Assembly (NCBI RefSeq): GCF_047663525.1
Contig: NC_092588.1
Span: 106,845,001-106,909,000, forward strand
Direction: 5' to 3'
Origin: Anas platyrhynchos
Lineage: Eukaryota; Chordata; Aves; Anseriformes; Anatidae
DNA: 64,000 nucleotides
Part shown: positions 1 through 13,729 of the stretch, in pieces
Numbering within the stretch: the first letter of the stretch is position 1
Layout of the letters: each line of letters opens with the position of its first letter
The notes under the pieces: generated by a model
Told to the model about the DNA's origin: nothing
Database searches by the model: none
Seen by the model: only the letters and a program-made list of their open reading frames with translations
Made by a program: the position numbers and the translations under genes

Positions 1-537
1 CAGGAGAACAACAATTCATAATGTTAGCAACAAGCAAGGCAATTGTACAGGGGAAGAAATAAATGTGGATTTACAGACTAGCTGAAGCTTAGAAGTTGGA
101 GTGTTAAAGACCAGACTCATACTTACATGTCCCGGTCACAGGCAACTAATAGACAGACACCTACACAAATGTGGAAAATCCCACTGATGTTGATTTGTGT
201 GCCATAATAGCTGGATGACTCCAGGAGAAGCACAGCCTTCTCTATCCAACTCCTGCACACCTTTAAAATGTTTTATACCCACCCCCATCTTGACACTTGG
301 TGGAAGAACCAGTGGTCAGAGCTGCCTGCTAAGCTGTATACTTGTAGCCTGGACTGATAGACCCACATAAATCGTTGCTTGCTTATATTTTGGATCTAAA
401 ACAGAAAGTCCTGGTCCAAAGAATGTCACTGTGAAAAAACCTCTCAGCCAGTCTAAATTGGTGGAGCTCCACTAAAGGCAACAACTCTAAGCCCAGTTAC
501 ATCAGGTTGCATCTGGATTTCAGTGAAGATAAGCTGG

Positions 538-566
538 AAAAAAAAAAAAAAAAAAAAAAAAAAAAA
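538..566 (+). repeat. (A)29 tract
   Basis: Uninterrupted run of about 29 A. No retrogene or SINE body is recognisable before it. Confidence 0.95.
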
Positions 567-1890
567 GCAGAAATACTGGGATTCTGGTGAAAGACTAAAG
601 CCACTAAACGCTAAGCAGTTATTATTACATGGGATTAAACTGACAGCTGACAAGCAGTATGCCAGACATTAGCCTCGTTAGTGTTCATCTGTTAGTGGGC
701 TAGTAGAAAGGAAAAAAACAAAAGCAAAAGAAAACAAAAAACCTGGATAGGTGGAGAGGAACACAGAGAAAAGCTCATTCAAACACACGTCAGGTCCCTC
801 TAGTTCTTAGCCATGTTGGAGGAGTGCTACTGGGGAAAGTCCTTAGTGAACAACTAATTACCTGTCACACGAACATCCCAGTACTGCAGCTCTGGATCCA
901 GGAATTGGCTTCTGTGTGGCCTCGTATGCTCTCAGTCCTCCAGAGAAGTGACTTGCACATTCTTGTCGGGGAGCTGAAAGGCTCTGATTTACGGCCTGGA
1001 GATACCACATCCTCATTTGCCAAGTTCAAGCCAACACTTCTTTTAGCAGGATTTAGTTCCTCTTGCACCACTTGTCTTGGGGAAACTGAGTTTGCAAACA
1101 ACCTAGCTTTCATTGAACCACTGAGGCAATCAAACAGGGGCCAAAATGTGCCCTTACTTACTTTACATGAGGAGAAAAAGGGAGGTTTTGGTGTTCCTCA
1201 GTCCTTGCCCAGTGACATGACTGATAATCCCAGCTCAAGCAGAGAAAGGGAGGATAAACTGCTCCACAGCCCTTCCCTTTCCCTTGAAGACATCCAGGGC
1301 AAGAAGGAAGAAGAAAGGATGGAGTAAATTTGTGCTCTGGCTTCTTCACCCAGTCTTGAGCTGTCAGAGTGGAGGAGTCCCTCACACACTGCCTCGGACA
1401 CTCAGACTAGCGCTTGGCAAGGGCTGGAAGGGAGAGTTTAGGAGAGCACATGGGCTTTACCCACAGGTCATCCTTCTTACACGCTGTCCTCTCTCAGGAA
1501 AAACAACTTTGCTAGCCTCACCCATACTGCTCTGGTGAGGTGTGTTGTAGGAGTACGTAGCTTGTTTACTCGCTCAGCCACGTTCCCTGATCCAAAGGTA
1601 TCAAATGTTGCTCTCAAGTATTTTTAGTCTGAGCTCCTTACTATCCAGTTTACTTTACGTGGTTTCCTTGACTAAAATTAGTTCTGAGACAACAACAGCT
1701 TTTAGGTGACTACTTCTGGATTAATATGATTTGTTGAAAAAAAGCAGCAAATTTTATTGGTTGTTTGGTGCTTCCATTCCGGAAGGATTTTACAGAGATT
1801 TACTGCCCTGTGCTGGGTCTCACTCCTGCTGTGGTGGTACAGTTGTTCTCCACTGTGACACAGCATTTTATCCTTTCTGGTTCAGAGATT

Positions 1891-1916
1891 GTTTTGTTTT
1901 GTTTTGTTTTGTTTTG

Positions 1917-1945
<29 letters not shown>
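1891..1945 (+). repeat. (GTTTT)11 microsatellite
   Basis: Eleven perfect pentanucleotide units, followed by a short T run. A (TCA)5-6 tract lies 25 bases downstream (1970-1987). Confidence 0.95.
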
Positions 1946-1947
<2 letters not shown>

Positions 1948-4900
1948 CCCAGCTGGGATTTTCTTTGTTATCATCATCATCATCATTATTTTTTAATTCT
2001 TTTTGGTAGGTAGAATCAGCCATGCTAGGATTTGGCCAGAGCACTGGAGTGGAGGAAGCTTTGTGCTAAGAAACACCGCGGAGGCTTTCTTCATTCTCCC
2101 ACCTAAGGTCAGGATGTCTGCAGTACGCTGTGCCAGGACAGTAACACCTGCAGGTCCCCTGCCTGTCTTCCTGCCAGTGACTCAGAAGGGAGGAGCTCCA
2201 CCTGCACTGAATCACTACTGCTTTATATAGTCGTGCTACAAATCTGAAAGTCAGATTTTGTCAAAAAATCTGTTTAACCTCTAAGTTCCTAGCCCTGAGG
2301 GCTACAGCTTCAAAATCTTTATAACTTGTTGCTTGTTACCAGTGGAAATTTAAGCATGTTAGCACTTCATTGGTGTAGCATCTACATACTCATTGCTGCA
2401 ACCCAGAATGATAATGTGGGGGTTTCAAGCATTCCTGTAGCTTTTATTGCCCTCACTTGGAAAAGGCATGACTTTTGTCTTTAAAAAGAAGAAGGAAAAA
2501 ACTCTTCGGACTTTGTCATGAGAATAAAAATAGTACTGTTTGGCTGGCTTGTGAAGTTAGTCCCCTAGTCTTAATTTTCGCAGGTCATCTAAGGTGTGAG
2601 GTTATGAAGTAGGACACAGAAAACGTGTCATGTTCTAATGCCTCCATTTTCCCCTCTGGAAAGGATGCCGCAGCTGTGAGTGTGTTAGCAGTGCTGCAGA
2701 AAAGCTATCACGTTGCCCTTTGGTTAGCCATGTATGAGGATCAAGTCGGATTTAATTCCACTGAATAATTTTCACAGCTTTGAAAACCAGACCCTGTCAA
2801 CATCGAACAATTTAAATTTCCTGTTAATTGCTTATAAGGCTCAGGTACAGGGCTTGGATTTTCTAAGACACAAAATGTAGACTCACGCTCTTCTGTCCTA
2901 AGACATCTGGTCTACCCAGTTAGCGTTGGTCAAGATTAGTTAATTTACAATTTACCAATTCAGTGCTTTTTCAAATCACAGTCTGAGCAAGAATTTTTCT
3001 GCCATTTGATCATTTTACCAAGATCTGCTAAGGAGTTTAGCAAGGTCAAGTAAGCAAGAATCAGTCTGCTCTCTGACCTGATCTCACGCATAGTCATTTC
3101 CACGGGTAACTGCAGGTATGTTGTGTTGCAGGGTCTCTCGAGGGAATTTAGGAAAAGGTACGAAATGCAGGAGTGTATCTGGGACCTCAGTGAGGTCTGT
3201 GGAAAACTGACTGGCTGCTGGTCTGTACATTTTCTGCCACGGTTCAAAGCACAATAGCAATTTAGGGGCCTGGACACCAATATCACTAAATCAGTCTTAT
3301 GAGAATAAGTTGGATTCCTGCACATTGCTGCTCTGGCTCTCTAGCTACTGTCATGCGCAGACTGTCATACATTTCATATTATTAGTTGTATTAAATGAAA
3401 TAACAAGATAACAAAAACTTCATATTAAAGCATGTTGTTTTTTACGTCCCTGGGAAAACACATGGCCATTTCAGCCTATCAGCTATTTCTGTGGTATTTA
3501 TTTTTCTCTGTTCATCTTTGAAACTCAGTAAGGAAATAAAATACCAACATAAATAAATGAAGAAGAAGGTTTCTCAACACTAATAAGCTAGACAAAAGAA
3601 ACAGAACACTAGATAATGTTTACTTATTCATGATATCTTCATGAATGCCATACTTTGGAGGGAAGGGGAGATTTTTGTTCACGTTCATCTCTCAAGCATG
3701 TTAATCATGTTTTATTAAAATGGGGGTGGAGGAAGCTGGAGAAGCTAAAAGCAACCCAGATTAGAAGTTCATGTGAAATACTGGAGAATAAGAGGAATTG
3801 TTTAAAGTCATTATTATATGCAAGGGGATAGGAAAATATTTTCCTATTTTTATTTAAGGAGAGGAAATGTTTTTGAAAGGATGCATGGGTGTGTGGTGGG
3901 AGTAGAGATTCTGTTCTTGGGGGCACTTGGTTCAGTTCCCTGTTCTGTCAAAACGTCCTGTGTCAGCTGCACTGGGTTTGTCTGTGCTGTCAGCCTGTGT
4001 AATACATATCCGCAACATGTGAGAAGGCCCCTAGGAAATAACTGAGTTCCTTGTAGTGAGTTAAGTTAAGTACGTGTGTAAGTGTTTTTGCGATTTCAGA
4101 GTATCTCTGCGGTTCAGATCCACACCATCTGCCTCTCACTGCGTCTCTTTTGCATTAGCACATGGCACTGGGAGCCCTTGCTTGGGGTTTCTCGGTGCCG
4201 CCGTGACCCATGAAGTGTCAGGAAAACATTCCTGAAAGTGAAAGCTAGGCACCACGCAACAGTTTTCTTGCCTGACTGAATCAAATTTGAGAGAAAAGTA
4301 GGAAAAGAGAGACACGGGGAAAAGCAATCCCCTGCACCAGCAAGGGATCAGCTGAAATGTCAGATCAGCCCCAGCCAGAGGAAACCTCTCAGAGCCCCGT
4401 CCCTGCAGCACGCCGCGTAGCTTCTCCCAGCACAGACGTCCTGGGGAGTCAGGTTGTGTTTGGCTGTCTTCAAGGCTACGTGTAGCAAAAACACGTGGCA
4501 CCTCATAGGAGTAGATGCAAGGATACAGCCACTAGGGCTGTTTGTACGATCCAGCTGATGTCAGTGCAAGTTATCTGATAGCGGCTCTGAAAACGATGGC
4601 AGTTTCCATGCTGTTAGGCAAATGAGGCTTAGAAGAATTAACATATATATACGGCCAGTACCCCAGTATGGAGCAATAGGAGTTTATTTTTCATGGAACG
4701 GTTTTGTTGATTTCTTGTGTCCCCAGGATTCCTTTGCATTTATTTACATTTTCATTTTCATTCCTCTTTTTTTTTTTAAACAATGTGTGCATCATGAAGC
4801 AAAATGTCAGACAGCCTTACATTGTAGCTGTCACCCCATTAACAGGCAGCTGGTCGCACCTCTCAGTTCCCTGTCCTACTAAGCTATCCGACCTCAAAAG

Positions 4901-6936
4901 ACTTCAGATTTTTATGAACCTCTTAGTCGCACCTGGAAATGCTCCTTCTTTAATACAGGGCAAGTCCGGCAGCATTTAATTTTACTAGAACTACTTGATT
5001 TTTAGAGACTGGATAATAAAGATAACCTCTTCCAAGAGCCTAGCCGTGAGCTCGGGAACCAGCCGGGGCTGCTGTGCTGGTCCTGCTGCCGCGGGGCCGA
5101 TGTGGGTGAGAGGTCACAAGTTTCCTTTGCTCTCCCCGCTGTCCCCAGAAGGTGACTTGGGTCAGGAGGGGCTTGAAAGCTGAAGACCAGAGGGAGGGTA
5201 GTCCTGGCAGCTCCAGCAGTTTGCTACTCATTTTCTAAACACCTTATAGCTCTTTTGCTAGCCTGAGTTTCTTCCGATAGATTGAAAAATGAAACAAACC
5301 ACCACCAAAACCCACACACACACCAAAAAAACAAACCCCAAAGCTCAGCCGTGGATACAGTGGGTTTGCAAATCAGAGACTAACCACGCGTTTCCTCTCC
5401 TCCGGCATCTCCACCTGGCTCTGCTGCAGTTTTGGTCACGTGCAAGGTGTGCCTTCAGGTTTACAAACCTAACGCACCTCTCGCCTGAACAGGTTCCTCT
5501 CTTATTCTCCGAGATATCACATAGCAATTATAACAAGCAGATAAATAAATATGCTCGGAGTGGGATCGCAGTCTGAAACCGCACATTTGAATAGACACCA
5601 GAATCTGTGAGAAGGCATTTAGAGGTGAATATTAACCATTTTGTTGCCTGTGTAAGACAGGTGATGTCAGGCACAGGGACTTCTGAAGGCTGATTTCATA
5701 CAGACCCCTCTCTTCCAACTGATTGATACCAGTGCCTAAAGGTTTCTGCTGAAGCTTCTCCCAGAACTGCGGCAATCAGCACGTGTACTTCTTCACCACC
5801 TACCCCAGCCCCGATGCAGATTCTTGTCTAACAAGACAGCGATCTAACTTTCCTAACAGTCAGGGCACGGCAAGGATCTCTTTTCCCTACCAGCAACCTG
5901 TTTGCATGAAATTTGTACGACCTTAACTGTGGGAACTGACCTCTTCTGCTGCATTTGGTTGACACCAAGCAATGGATTTAGCTAGTGATTAAAGGGAAGG
6001 AAAGAAGTGCCTGGACAGACAGACGCTCTGACCACATAGCTCTGAGGCTGCTATTTAAAAGAACAGGAAAGTAAAAGCAGAGGAAAACCGTGGACCTGTC
6101 CTGGATGCACCATCTCATCTGTCAATGGGCAAGACTGGTGTTTGTCTGAAACCATCTTTAAAATCTTGGTTTAGCTACTCAAGAAAAGAAATGAAGAAGT
6201 GAAAAGAAAGGAAGCTCACACAACCTCGTGGTACCTTCAGGCTCCACCAAAGATCAGGCAAGCTCAGGAAACCCTCCAAGATACCCACAGCCCACCAAAG
6301 GCTCTCAGTCCACACCGCATGGCATTCACAAAACTCCAGGGAGGTTGTGGACGCTTTTGGCAAGTTCAGTGACTACGCACAGAGGTGACTTGGATATTTC
6401 TACCGTGTACTGCACATAGGGTCTCATTTTTGTGATTGACATAGCCAGGAGTGTACTTCGCAGATGGGGCCTGGCAAAGTGTCAGTGCCTTTTTATTTTC
6501 TATTTTTGCCTAGTGTGGACACAGTGGTCAGCCAAGACTGCCTGTTGAAAATAAGAGGGTGTTTCGTGCCGTCATTTTTTCTAGTCATGCTCTCAGAGGT
6601 GAAGGGGTCACTTTAGTAACAAAATGCAGAGTCAGAGCCCAAGGATTCTCGCAGGGTAGCAGAGACTTTCACCGTACCTGTGGGAGATAGGAAGGGGCAA
6701 GGAGACAGGAAAATCACGGACCCCAGTTTCAAATTCCTAATAATTTTAAAACCAGCATAAAATACTACTGGCAAGGAATCTTTGTCTAAAATACTCCGAC
6801 ATCACATTTATTGTCTTAATCCGTAGGAATACGTTCAAAACAAAACAAACAATAAAAGCCCAACAACTTTTGCCATTGTTAGGAATGTGGGGAGGCCATC
6901 GCTGATTAGCAGCAGAACTACATCCAGGAAATATTA

Positions 6937-7017
6937 GTTGCCATAGCGACCATACTAAGTTGATTCCTTTTTCTGCTGTACAGAGTTGATTTAATTAATT
7001 CAGATATTTATAAATAG
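6937..7017. promoter_or_regulatory. possible enhancer: RFX X-box-like palindrome and MEF2-like site
   Basis: GTTGCCATAGCGAC at 6937-6950 fits the RFX X-box (two imperfect inverted GTTGCY half-sites, two-base spacer). TTATAAATAG at 7008-7017 fits the MEF2 consensus. Between them lies a homeodomain-type TTAATTAATT. Such clustering is seen in conserved enhancers. MEF2 sites alone are expected several times in 64 kb by chance, so the X-box is the more informative element. The target gene is unknown. Confidence 0.25.
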
Positions 7018-7461
7018 CTTCCCGTGGGGCCAAAACTAATGGCTGCAAAGTGAAGTTGTGAAGACTTTGGATGTGCAGCTCTGTGCAGGCAGATGGAGAC
7101 CCTGCTTCAGCAAAGCAGCCAGCGTGAGCATGCAGCTTTTAGCGTTATTCTGCATTCAGCAGAGCTGTGTGTGCGTTTAGACTCACATGTGCTGAAATAG
7201 TTTGCTGCAGTTGCTAGCAGATCGTGAGCATTTCTGCGTTAAGCAGCGTTTTGTTCTGATCTCATTCTCACAGAATCCGGTAAGTTATTAAGTTGTTAAA
7301 CCATTAGTCATATTTAGGAGTGGCCGGTTGCTTATTTTGCAGTTACAGTGAGCATTACAGAAAACGTGGGCATGTACACCTTTCATGGTTTCATGTTCCT
7401 TCCAGTAACCCCCAGCCTCTGTAACTTGTTCTCTGCAGTCTTTTCTTCCGTTTTTTCCTTT

Positions 7462-7475
7462 TATATATATATATA
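7462..7475. repeat. (TA)7 dinucleotide tract
   Basis: Short alternating TA run flanked by T-rich sequence. Confidence 0.8.
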
Positions 7476-8068
7476 TTTTCTTTTCACCTGGAAGTATGCA
7501 AATTAAGCATGCAGGATGTATACTTTACAGCACAGCAGTTCCCTTCTGCAGGAAATTCTCTTGAGAGCTTCACCGTAGAAAGGTGCCAAAGGTCTTTCAG
7601 CTCCTCAGCATCATTTGCAGGGAATAGGAGTTCCACACCCACTGGCTCTGTGTTGTCCCAAGTTTTAGTTCTGCCTTGTAAACACAATCACACTGTCAGG
7701 TTGGGAGAGGGAGTCAAGAGGAAGAGGTTAAGGCATTTACCATTCCTGCTGCTCTTCTGAGGTTTCATCCCCTCCAGCAGAGCACGGCCTATGCAAATGG
7801 TTCTCTGCACATTTGGCACATCAGGGAGCATTAGCCTGTTGTCCAGCATCAAGGTAGCAAGGGAGAGCTGAAACTGGAGGAACAGAAGGAGAAAAGTGCA
7901 GAAGCATCTCAAAAATGACAATGACACAAGTGGCCATCTGCAAAGACTGACCAGAAAACTGGTTGTTTTTTTAACACCAGTAGCATTGTCATCCACATTC
8001 CCCTCACATTTTTTCAGACCATACTTTGTATCACACATTCAACACCTTTTCCGGCCTTCTTCAATCTC

Positions 8069-8139
8069 TTTTTTTTTTTTTTTTCTTTTTTTAATATGTT
8101 TTTTTTGCATTGCAATTTATTTATTTATTTATTTATTTA
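8069..8139 (+). repeat. T-rich tract and (TTTA)n
   Basis: Two long T runs are followed by about five to six TTTA units (8115-8138). A simple, low-complexity block. Confidence 0.9.
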
Positions 8140-10187
8140 ATGTAATGGATGTAATGGTCAGAATCCAGGTGGTACCTCTACAAGAAAAAAGTTGTGTCTT
8201 TTTAAAAAAATATTATAATTTTTTATGCACCTCAGCTTCTCTGAGGCGCAGTTCTCCCTTTCTCCACCCAGAAATAACATAGTCTTTGCCATTTTCTTAG
8301 GCTTACAGAGCCCCAGGCTCTGGGTGCCTCAGATGCACACAGAAAGGGAGGGCGAGGGAGCTGATCGTCAGAGTTCACCCTGTCACCTGCACTGGGAATC
8401 TACAGGTAACACTTAAGACATCCTCAGACTGTATCTGCAAACTTCCCATGGCAAAATCTACGCCATTTGGGCCTCTTATTTCTTTTCCCCAAGGCAATAC
8501 ATGGCGAGGGAGGCTGCCTATGCAGACAGTCCCCCTTGGAGCTGTGCTGCCAGGGGCGTAGGCCCAGTCAGCTCAGAGACTCAGGCCTCCTCCTGCAGCA
8601 TTTATTTTGGACTATCCACCGGCTCTGGAGGCCTGGTACCCACTTCCCTCACTTTTCTGTGTCTGTGGGCAATTTCTCTTCATTTTCACGTGCCCAAATG
8701 TTGCATGTTGCATGGAGGGGCTTTTCAGGGAGCAGCAGCAGACTCCCCAGCACTAGAGTTGGGAGCGCTAGAGTCTCTGTCCCGTTCCTCGTCCTGTCCC
8801 AGGGGAACAAGCACAACAGTGTCTCTCCCAGCAGGAGCCTTTCAGGATGGTCATTTGATAATTTTGAGCTCTTCATAGTCCTCACTGTAGTTTCCTCCGA
8901 GTGCAGTTGCATTGAACTTAGTGGGAGATTGTTCAAATAAATAAGAAGTGTCTCGGTTTTTAACCCTGTAAGTTTGTGTCTTATGAGTGGCAATGTCACG
9001 ACAACTAGCTGCTTCTGTTGTTGGTGCTGTATTTATCAGGGATTTGGAACTTTTACACCCCAAAATAATGCAACAGGCATGGAAAGGAAGTCCCCCTCTC
9101 CACATCTCATCACACCTCTGGGTGAGGAGGGTCTTTCTGTGTCAGAAGCCGAACCAGACAAAATCAGATGAAGGAGGCAGGCGCAGGCTTTCCTCTGCCT
9201 TGGCGAGGCCAGAAAAGGACATGTTGGAGAAGCCCTCAGAGGAGGGCCCAGACAGCCCCAGAAGGATTAAGCGGTGATATACTGTCCGGAGTAACCAGAG
9301 CCCAACCTGGCAGCACGCAGCCCCACGAAGCGCGGCTCCAGCGCTCTGTGTGCACGAGGCTGTTGTCCGTCAGCTCCAGCATGACCCCGAGCAGGCTGTT
9401 ATGACAGCTGTTGGAAACTGTTATGTCAGTGTACCCTTTCGGTCTCTTCAGGAATAGAAGATGCTGTGCTCTTTGGGATTTTTTTAATGCCCTGCTTCGT
9501 CTGGATCACAAGCCAGTGAGACATTGATAATTTTAACCACATACTGCACAGGCCTATTTGTTTATATTGCTGGGACATGCTCTCGGGTTTTGGCAAAGGC
9601 TCCCAGAGGAAGCCTATGCTGAAAGTGACTGGAATAACTTCTCCTTCTTTACACCTTTATCTTCCCTTCTTCTGAAGAGCATGACTGCATTATCACTGTT
9701 TTCTTTCAAATGAAACTTCTCTGTCTGAAGTTTCCTTTTGGAACTGTGTTATTTCTTTCCAGTCCATTTGCAAAGAACTTTTGTAATTTCATAACAAATG
9801 CATTAAAAGCTGTTTCAGCTCCCAAACCTGCACAAACCTACAGCGATGCCAATTTTACGATTGCATTCCGTGCTTTTCTACCCCTGCTGCTGTTTGATTT
9901 TCAGAGAGAAAGGGAGAAGCTAAATATTTATACAAGGGAAACTGAATTTACATGATAAATAAACAGAAAAAGCAAAGAAATAATCCCCCCTCTGCTCTTT
10001 AAGTTTCAGCAACGCTGCGTGTATGCTGTTTCAAAAAGAAGCGTGCCTCCTACCCTCGTCCCAGCTCCAGCAGACATCCCTTTAACTGCTCCTACTCCTT
10101 TTAAGTCCTTTGCATAAAAGAAAAAACTCCTATTGTGCTTCAGAAATTCGATATGATAGGGAAGCCAGATAGGCTGTGTTTTTTTCT

Positions 10188-10207
10188 AAAAAAAAAAAAA
10201 AAAAAAA
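10188..10207 (+). repeat. (A)20 tract
   Basis: Uninterrupted A run following TTTTTTTCT. A GAGAGAG segment follows. Confidence 0.9.
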
Positions 10208-10462
10208 GAGAGAGGTGTCTCCTGGTCAACTTTAGTATGGCACGGAAATTTGATTATCACTTGTTGACAGGCATGCAGGTCATGTCAAGTGTTTCTGACG
10301 TGTCTATTTTAAGTTAAACTAGAATTTGTATTTTGATTAAGAGAGAGTAAAAATACTTGGACAGCAGATAAGTCTTTGCCAGTGAATGAAAATTGGAATA
10401 TGCAAGTTATGGTCAGGCAGGCTTTTGTTAGGGATGTGAGGCTTTGCCCACATGTCCTAATT

Positions 10463-10491
10463 CTGTTTGTTTGTTTGTTTGTTTGTTTGTT
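10463..10491 (+). repeat. (GTTT)n microsatellite
   Basis: Six to seven pure GTTT units ending in GTTGTTTTT. Confidence 0.92.
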
Positions 10492-13400
10492 GTTTTTAAT
10501 GAGACGAAAGAACCCTATTCTATCCTCCCTCATGTTACTTTGAAAGTGAGAAACATAATCACAGCAACATAGGAGAACGAATGTGAAATTACTTGTGAAA
10601 GATAACTGGAGATTTTCTTGCGCAATTTTAGTCCAGCAGCAAAGTATCCACCTCCTTCTACGTAACCTGTTTTCTATTCCACAAGCCTGTGTTTCTGAGC
10701 CATCGTACCATGGCTTAAGCTTCAACTGTTAACTACACCACGGGACCTGGCTCCTTCAGCTTGCAGCAGGAGATAATTCAATGGGACTCAACAGCTGAGA
10801 CCCAGAATGGAGCTGGTGTGTGGTCAGGAGCAGCTCTCAGCTGAGCTTTCGTCATGCCTCCAGGCCTTCAGCAGCAGCAGCAGCACTGCACAGCCCTCCC
10901 TGAGCCCCCAGCAGCTGGCTGAAGCAAGCTGCCGTGCTCCACATCCCTCGGTCTGAAACTAGGGGTTTCATCTCAGGTCTGTAAAGTTAGGAGCAAAGTA
11001 CAGAGCCCATTAGAAGCCATTTTTCCATGCCGATATTTGGGGTCAAGGGCTCACCAGAAGTGGAGTCCCAGTCTGAAACGGGGTCATGACCAGAAAACAT
11101 TTGAAAATGGCTAACAAGGTCTCTAGGTTTGAGAGTCATCCTGGGTAGAAGAAATGTTAAGTGCTGCTTTCCAAACAATTGACATGTGAAGCCTGGAGGC
11201 ACGGATTGGGTCGGTCAATATTCAGCTCGCTCCTTTTGGAAGCAGGCTGGTTGCTGGAAGAAAACAAATCGTCTGAAGATCCGAATGTTTCTGAAGAGGG
11301 GGATGCTGAGACTTTGCTGGATTCAGTGCCTGTTTAGTCTGTACCCAGCTCTGAGCTGAAAGGCAACACTTGTGATAATACATTTTCTTCACCACGGAGA
11401 CAAATGCACCTCCTGAGGGAAAAACAGTTGCTTTGACATTTCAGGCTGGGAAACCTGTCCTTGACACATGCACAGGCCCTGATACACGGTGCCTTGGCAT
11501 CGCGTACTCGCGGCTGTCTGGGAGGCTGGCACCGTCCCTGCTCAGAGGCAGTGGAATGCCAGCAGTGCAGTGGAGCAGGTCCCCAGCGGAGATGTTTGCA
11601 CTGGGAAGGCAGCAGAGCCCTGCAAATGCTCTCTCTGTCATAGATCTGTCCTCTGCGCTAGCCGGGACACCGCGCACTTGCTCACATGTGGCAATGTATT
11701 TATGTTAGGGAAAGCCACAACAGGGCAGGAAAAGAAGAAACTGAGCTTATGCTGTGTTGTGGCTGCCAGCAGTCACAAACTGCACTGTGGCAGGAAGCTG
11801 AGTGTGAGAAGCAACAGTTTTCAGGCTTCTTCTAGGAGTGGCAGTCTTGATTTGTAGAGCTGCCAAAGACCTGCAGCGCTCCTGCTTTCAGCTGGATGGC
11901 GAGTAGCCATTCTGGAAACGCAGCCACGGGGTTTAAAGTCAAGGCCCTGGCTCGTAACAGCACCGTATAACTAAATATCGGTGCCCAAGGGACTAGGGAG
12001 TAAAATAAGTGACTGGCCAGAGAGCTTACTATGCTGGAACGTAAATCACTAGTATGAGTGACAACGTGAAACACAAAAGAGGGAACATTGCTGTTTTACA
12101 ATCCTACCATGGGGGTTCTGCATCCATAGTCACCATTTCATAACACTGCCTGGCCAAGACTACATTAAAACTGGATCCCAAGCAATGCACTCTTGGCTCA
12201 GCGAAGGCGGTGAGGCTGGGATAGCTGCAGGGAGTTTGATACGGCCAGCTTTACTGCCTGTTTGTGCATCCTCACCCTTAGCAATTCCCCTTCAGCAACA
12301 TAAGTGCTCATTCACTAGCTGATCACAGAGCTGAGAGGTTATAGGCCCATAAAACCAGAGGACACTAAGAGAGGATCTGTACATGTGACAGGCGAACAAT
12401 CATGCCCAAACACAAGCTATGCCATTAGTATTGCTTACTTTTAGAGCGCTATTCGCCCTGCATTGTTCCCTCTCCTTAACAATTAGTCATTCAGGCTCTT
12501 GAGAACTCGCGTATAATAAGCTGTACAAGCTCATCAAGCGGATCTCACACAATCACGGTGTTACAAACAAGATTTATAAGACAGGACTGGTTGGATGTGA
12601 ATGTGGGAGTAATGGTCCATAAGCAAATGTGACATAAAAAGAAGTCAGCCAGGGAAGCAGCCTACTGAACTCGGAAAGCCTGGCTGCAGTGGCAGATGCT
12701 GCTATTTCAAAATGGCTTTCATCTTTTGAGGGGAAATGGAGTCATTTTGTCATAGGAGAAGTAACTGCATAGCATCCACGGTGTTTACATGCTAGTCAGT
12801 GAAAAGCAGCCCCTGGTTTTGAAATCATGTAGCTATATGCATTTTCCTTTTGAATGTGGTGTTAAGGGAGCCTGTGCTCCTCTGTTCCCTCCCCCTTCTT
12901 TCCCTTCTCCTTTTCAGCAGAGAGAGACCTCACCGACAAAGAGAAAATAGATTGAAAGCTCTTGCATGCAGACTCTTTCAAGCAAAGCTTGAGAGAGACT
13001 TTGGCACATAATGTCTCTGACATTATGTTTACTGCCCTTAGAAAGCAATAACCAAATACATTCTGCTGGCAGTTAGCAAGTGCAGTGATTTCAGCACAGA
13101 TGAGAGAAGAGAGGACAAAGAAAGAATATGCTTAGAGCATCCTTTTCACTACGAACCTATGGGCCAGCTGGAGTGTTTACAAAGCTCTAAGGCCAGCCAG
13201 CAGGGAGTTGCAATAATCTAATTTTAATTATGTGACAAAAGCATGAAGAATCATTTCAAGGGCTAACAGAGGGAAATGGTTGCAGCCTGCCAATATTCCT
13301 TAGATGGTAAAAGAAGACAAGTTAACCCACAGAATTTAGTTGTTTCTCAAAAGACTAAAAGGATCTATCAAAACTCCCAGCCTGTTGTTGTTAGAGAACA

Positions 13401-13680
13401 AGCTGGTTGCCAGAAAACAGCTTTAGATGTTAAAGAAAGTTCCCAAGAGTCATCTAGGCAGAACAGCAATACCTGCGCTCCTCTTCTGAAATGAAAAATA
13501 TGCTCCAGTGGTGAGAAAACAAAGTCCCATAATCACATTAGACTAGCTAATATGCAATGCAGAGTGTACATGTTGTTAGGTACAAACCGACGGAGCTTCA
13601 GTGTTCTCCAGCATCACAGCCTTCTGGCAGGATCACAACAGTGCAACAGCTGTTTTGCTCTCCCAGAGCAAAGCAGAGTT

Positions 13681-13729
13681 AAAAAAAGAAAACAGAAAAA
13701 AAAAGAAGAAGAAGAAAAGAAAGGAGGAG
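13681..13729 (+). repeat. purine-rich A/AAG tract
   Basis: Imperfect A runs with four AAG units. The frame through it gives Lys/Glu-rich pseudo-peptides and is not evidence of coding. Confidence 0.8.

Larger units (their letters stand above)
1..6936. other. gene-free intergenic DNA
   Basis: Apart from the A29, GTTTT and TCA tracts I see no exon with paired splice sites, no transposon I can name and no RNA gene. Short open frames here (for example a 167-codon one at 824-1327) have no recognisable protein features. Confidence 0.6.

Noticed and set aside
824..1327. 167-codon plus-strand frame
   Set aside because: No recognisable features. A partly overlapping antisense frame is also open, as expected from local composition.
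8467..8940. 157-codon plus-strand frame
   Set aside because: Overlaps two other open frames in a GC-richer patch, with no domain or splice context.
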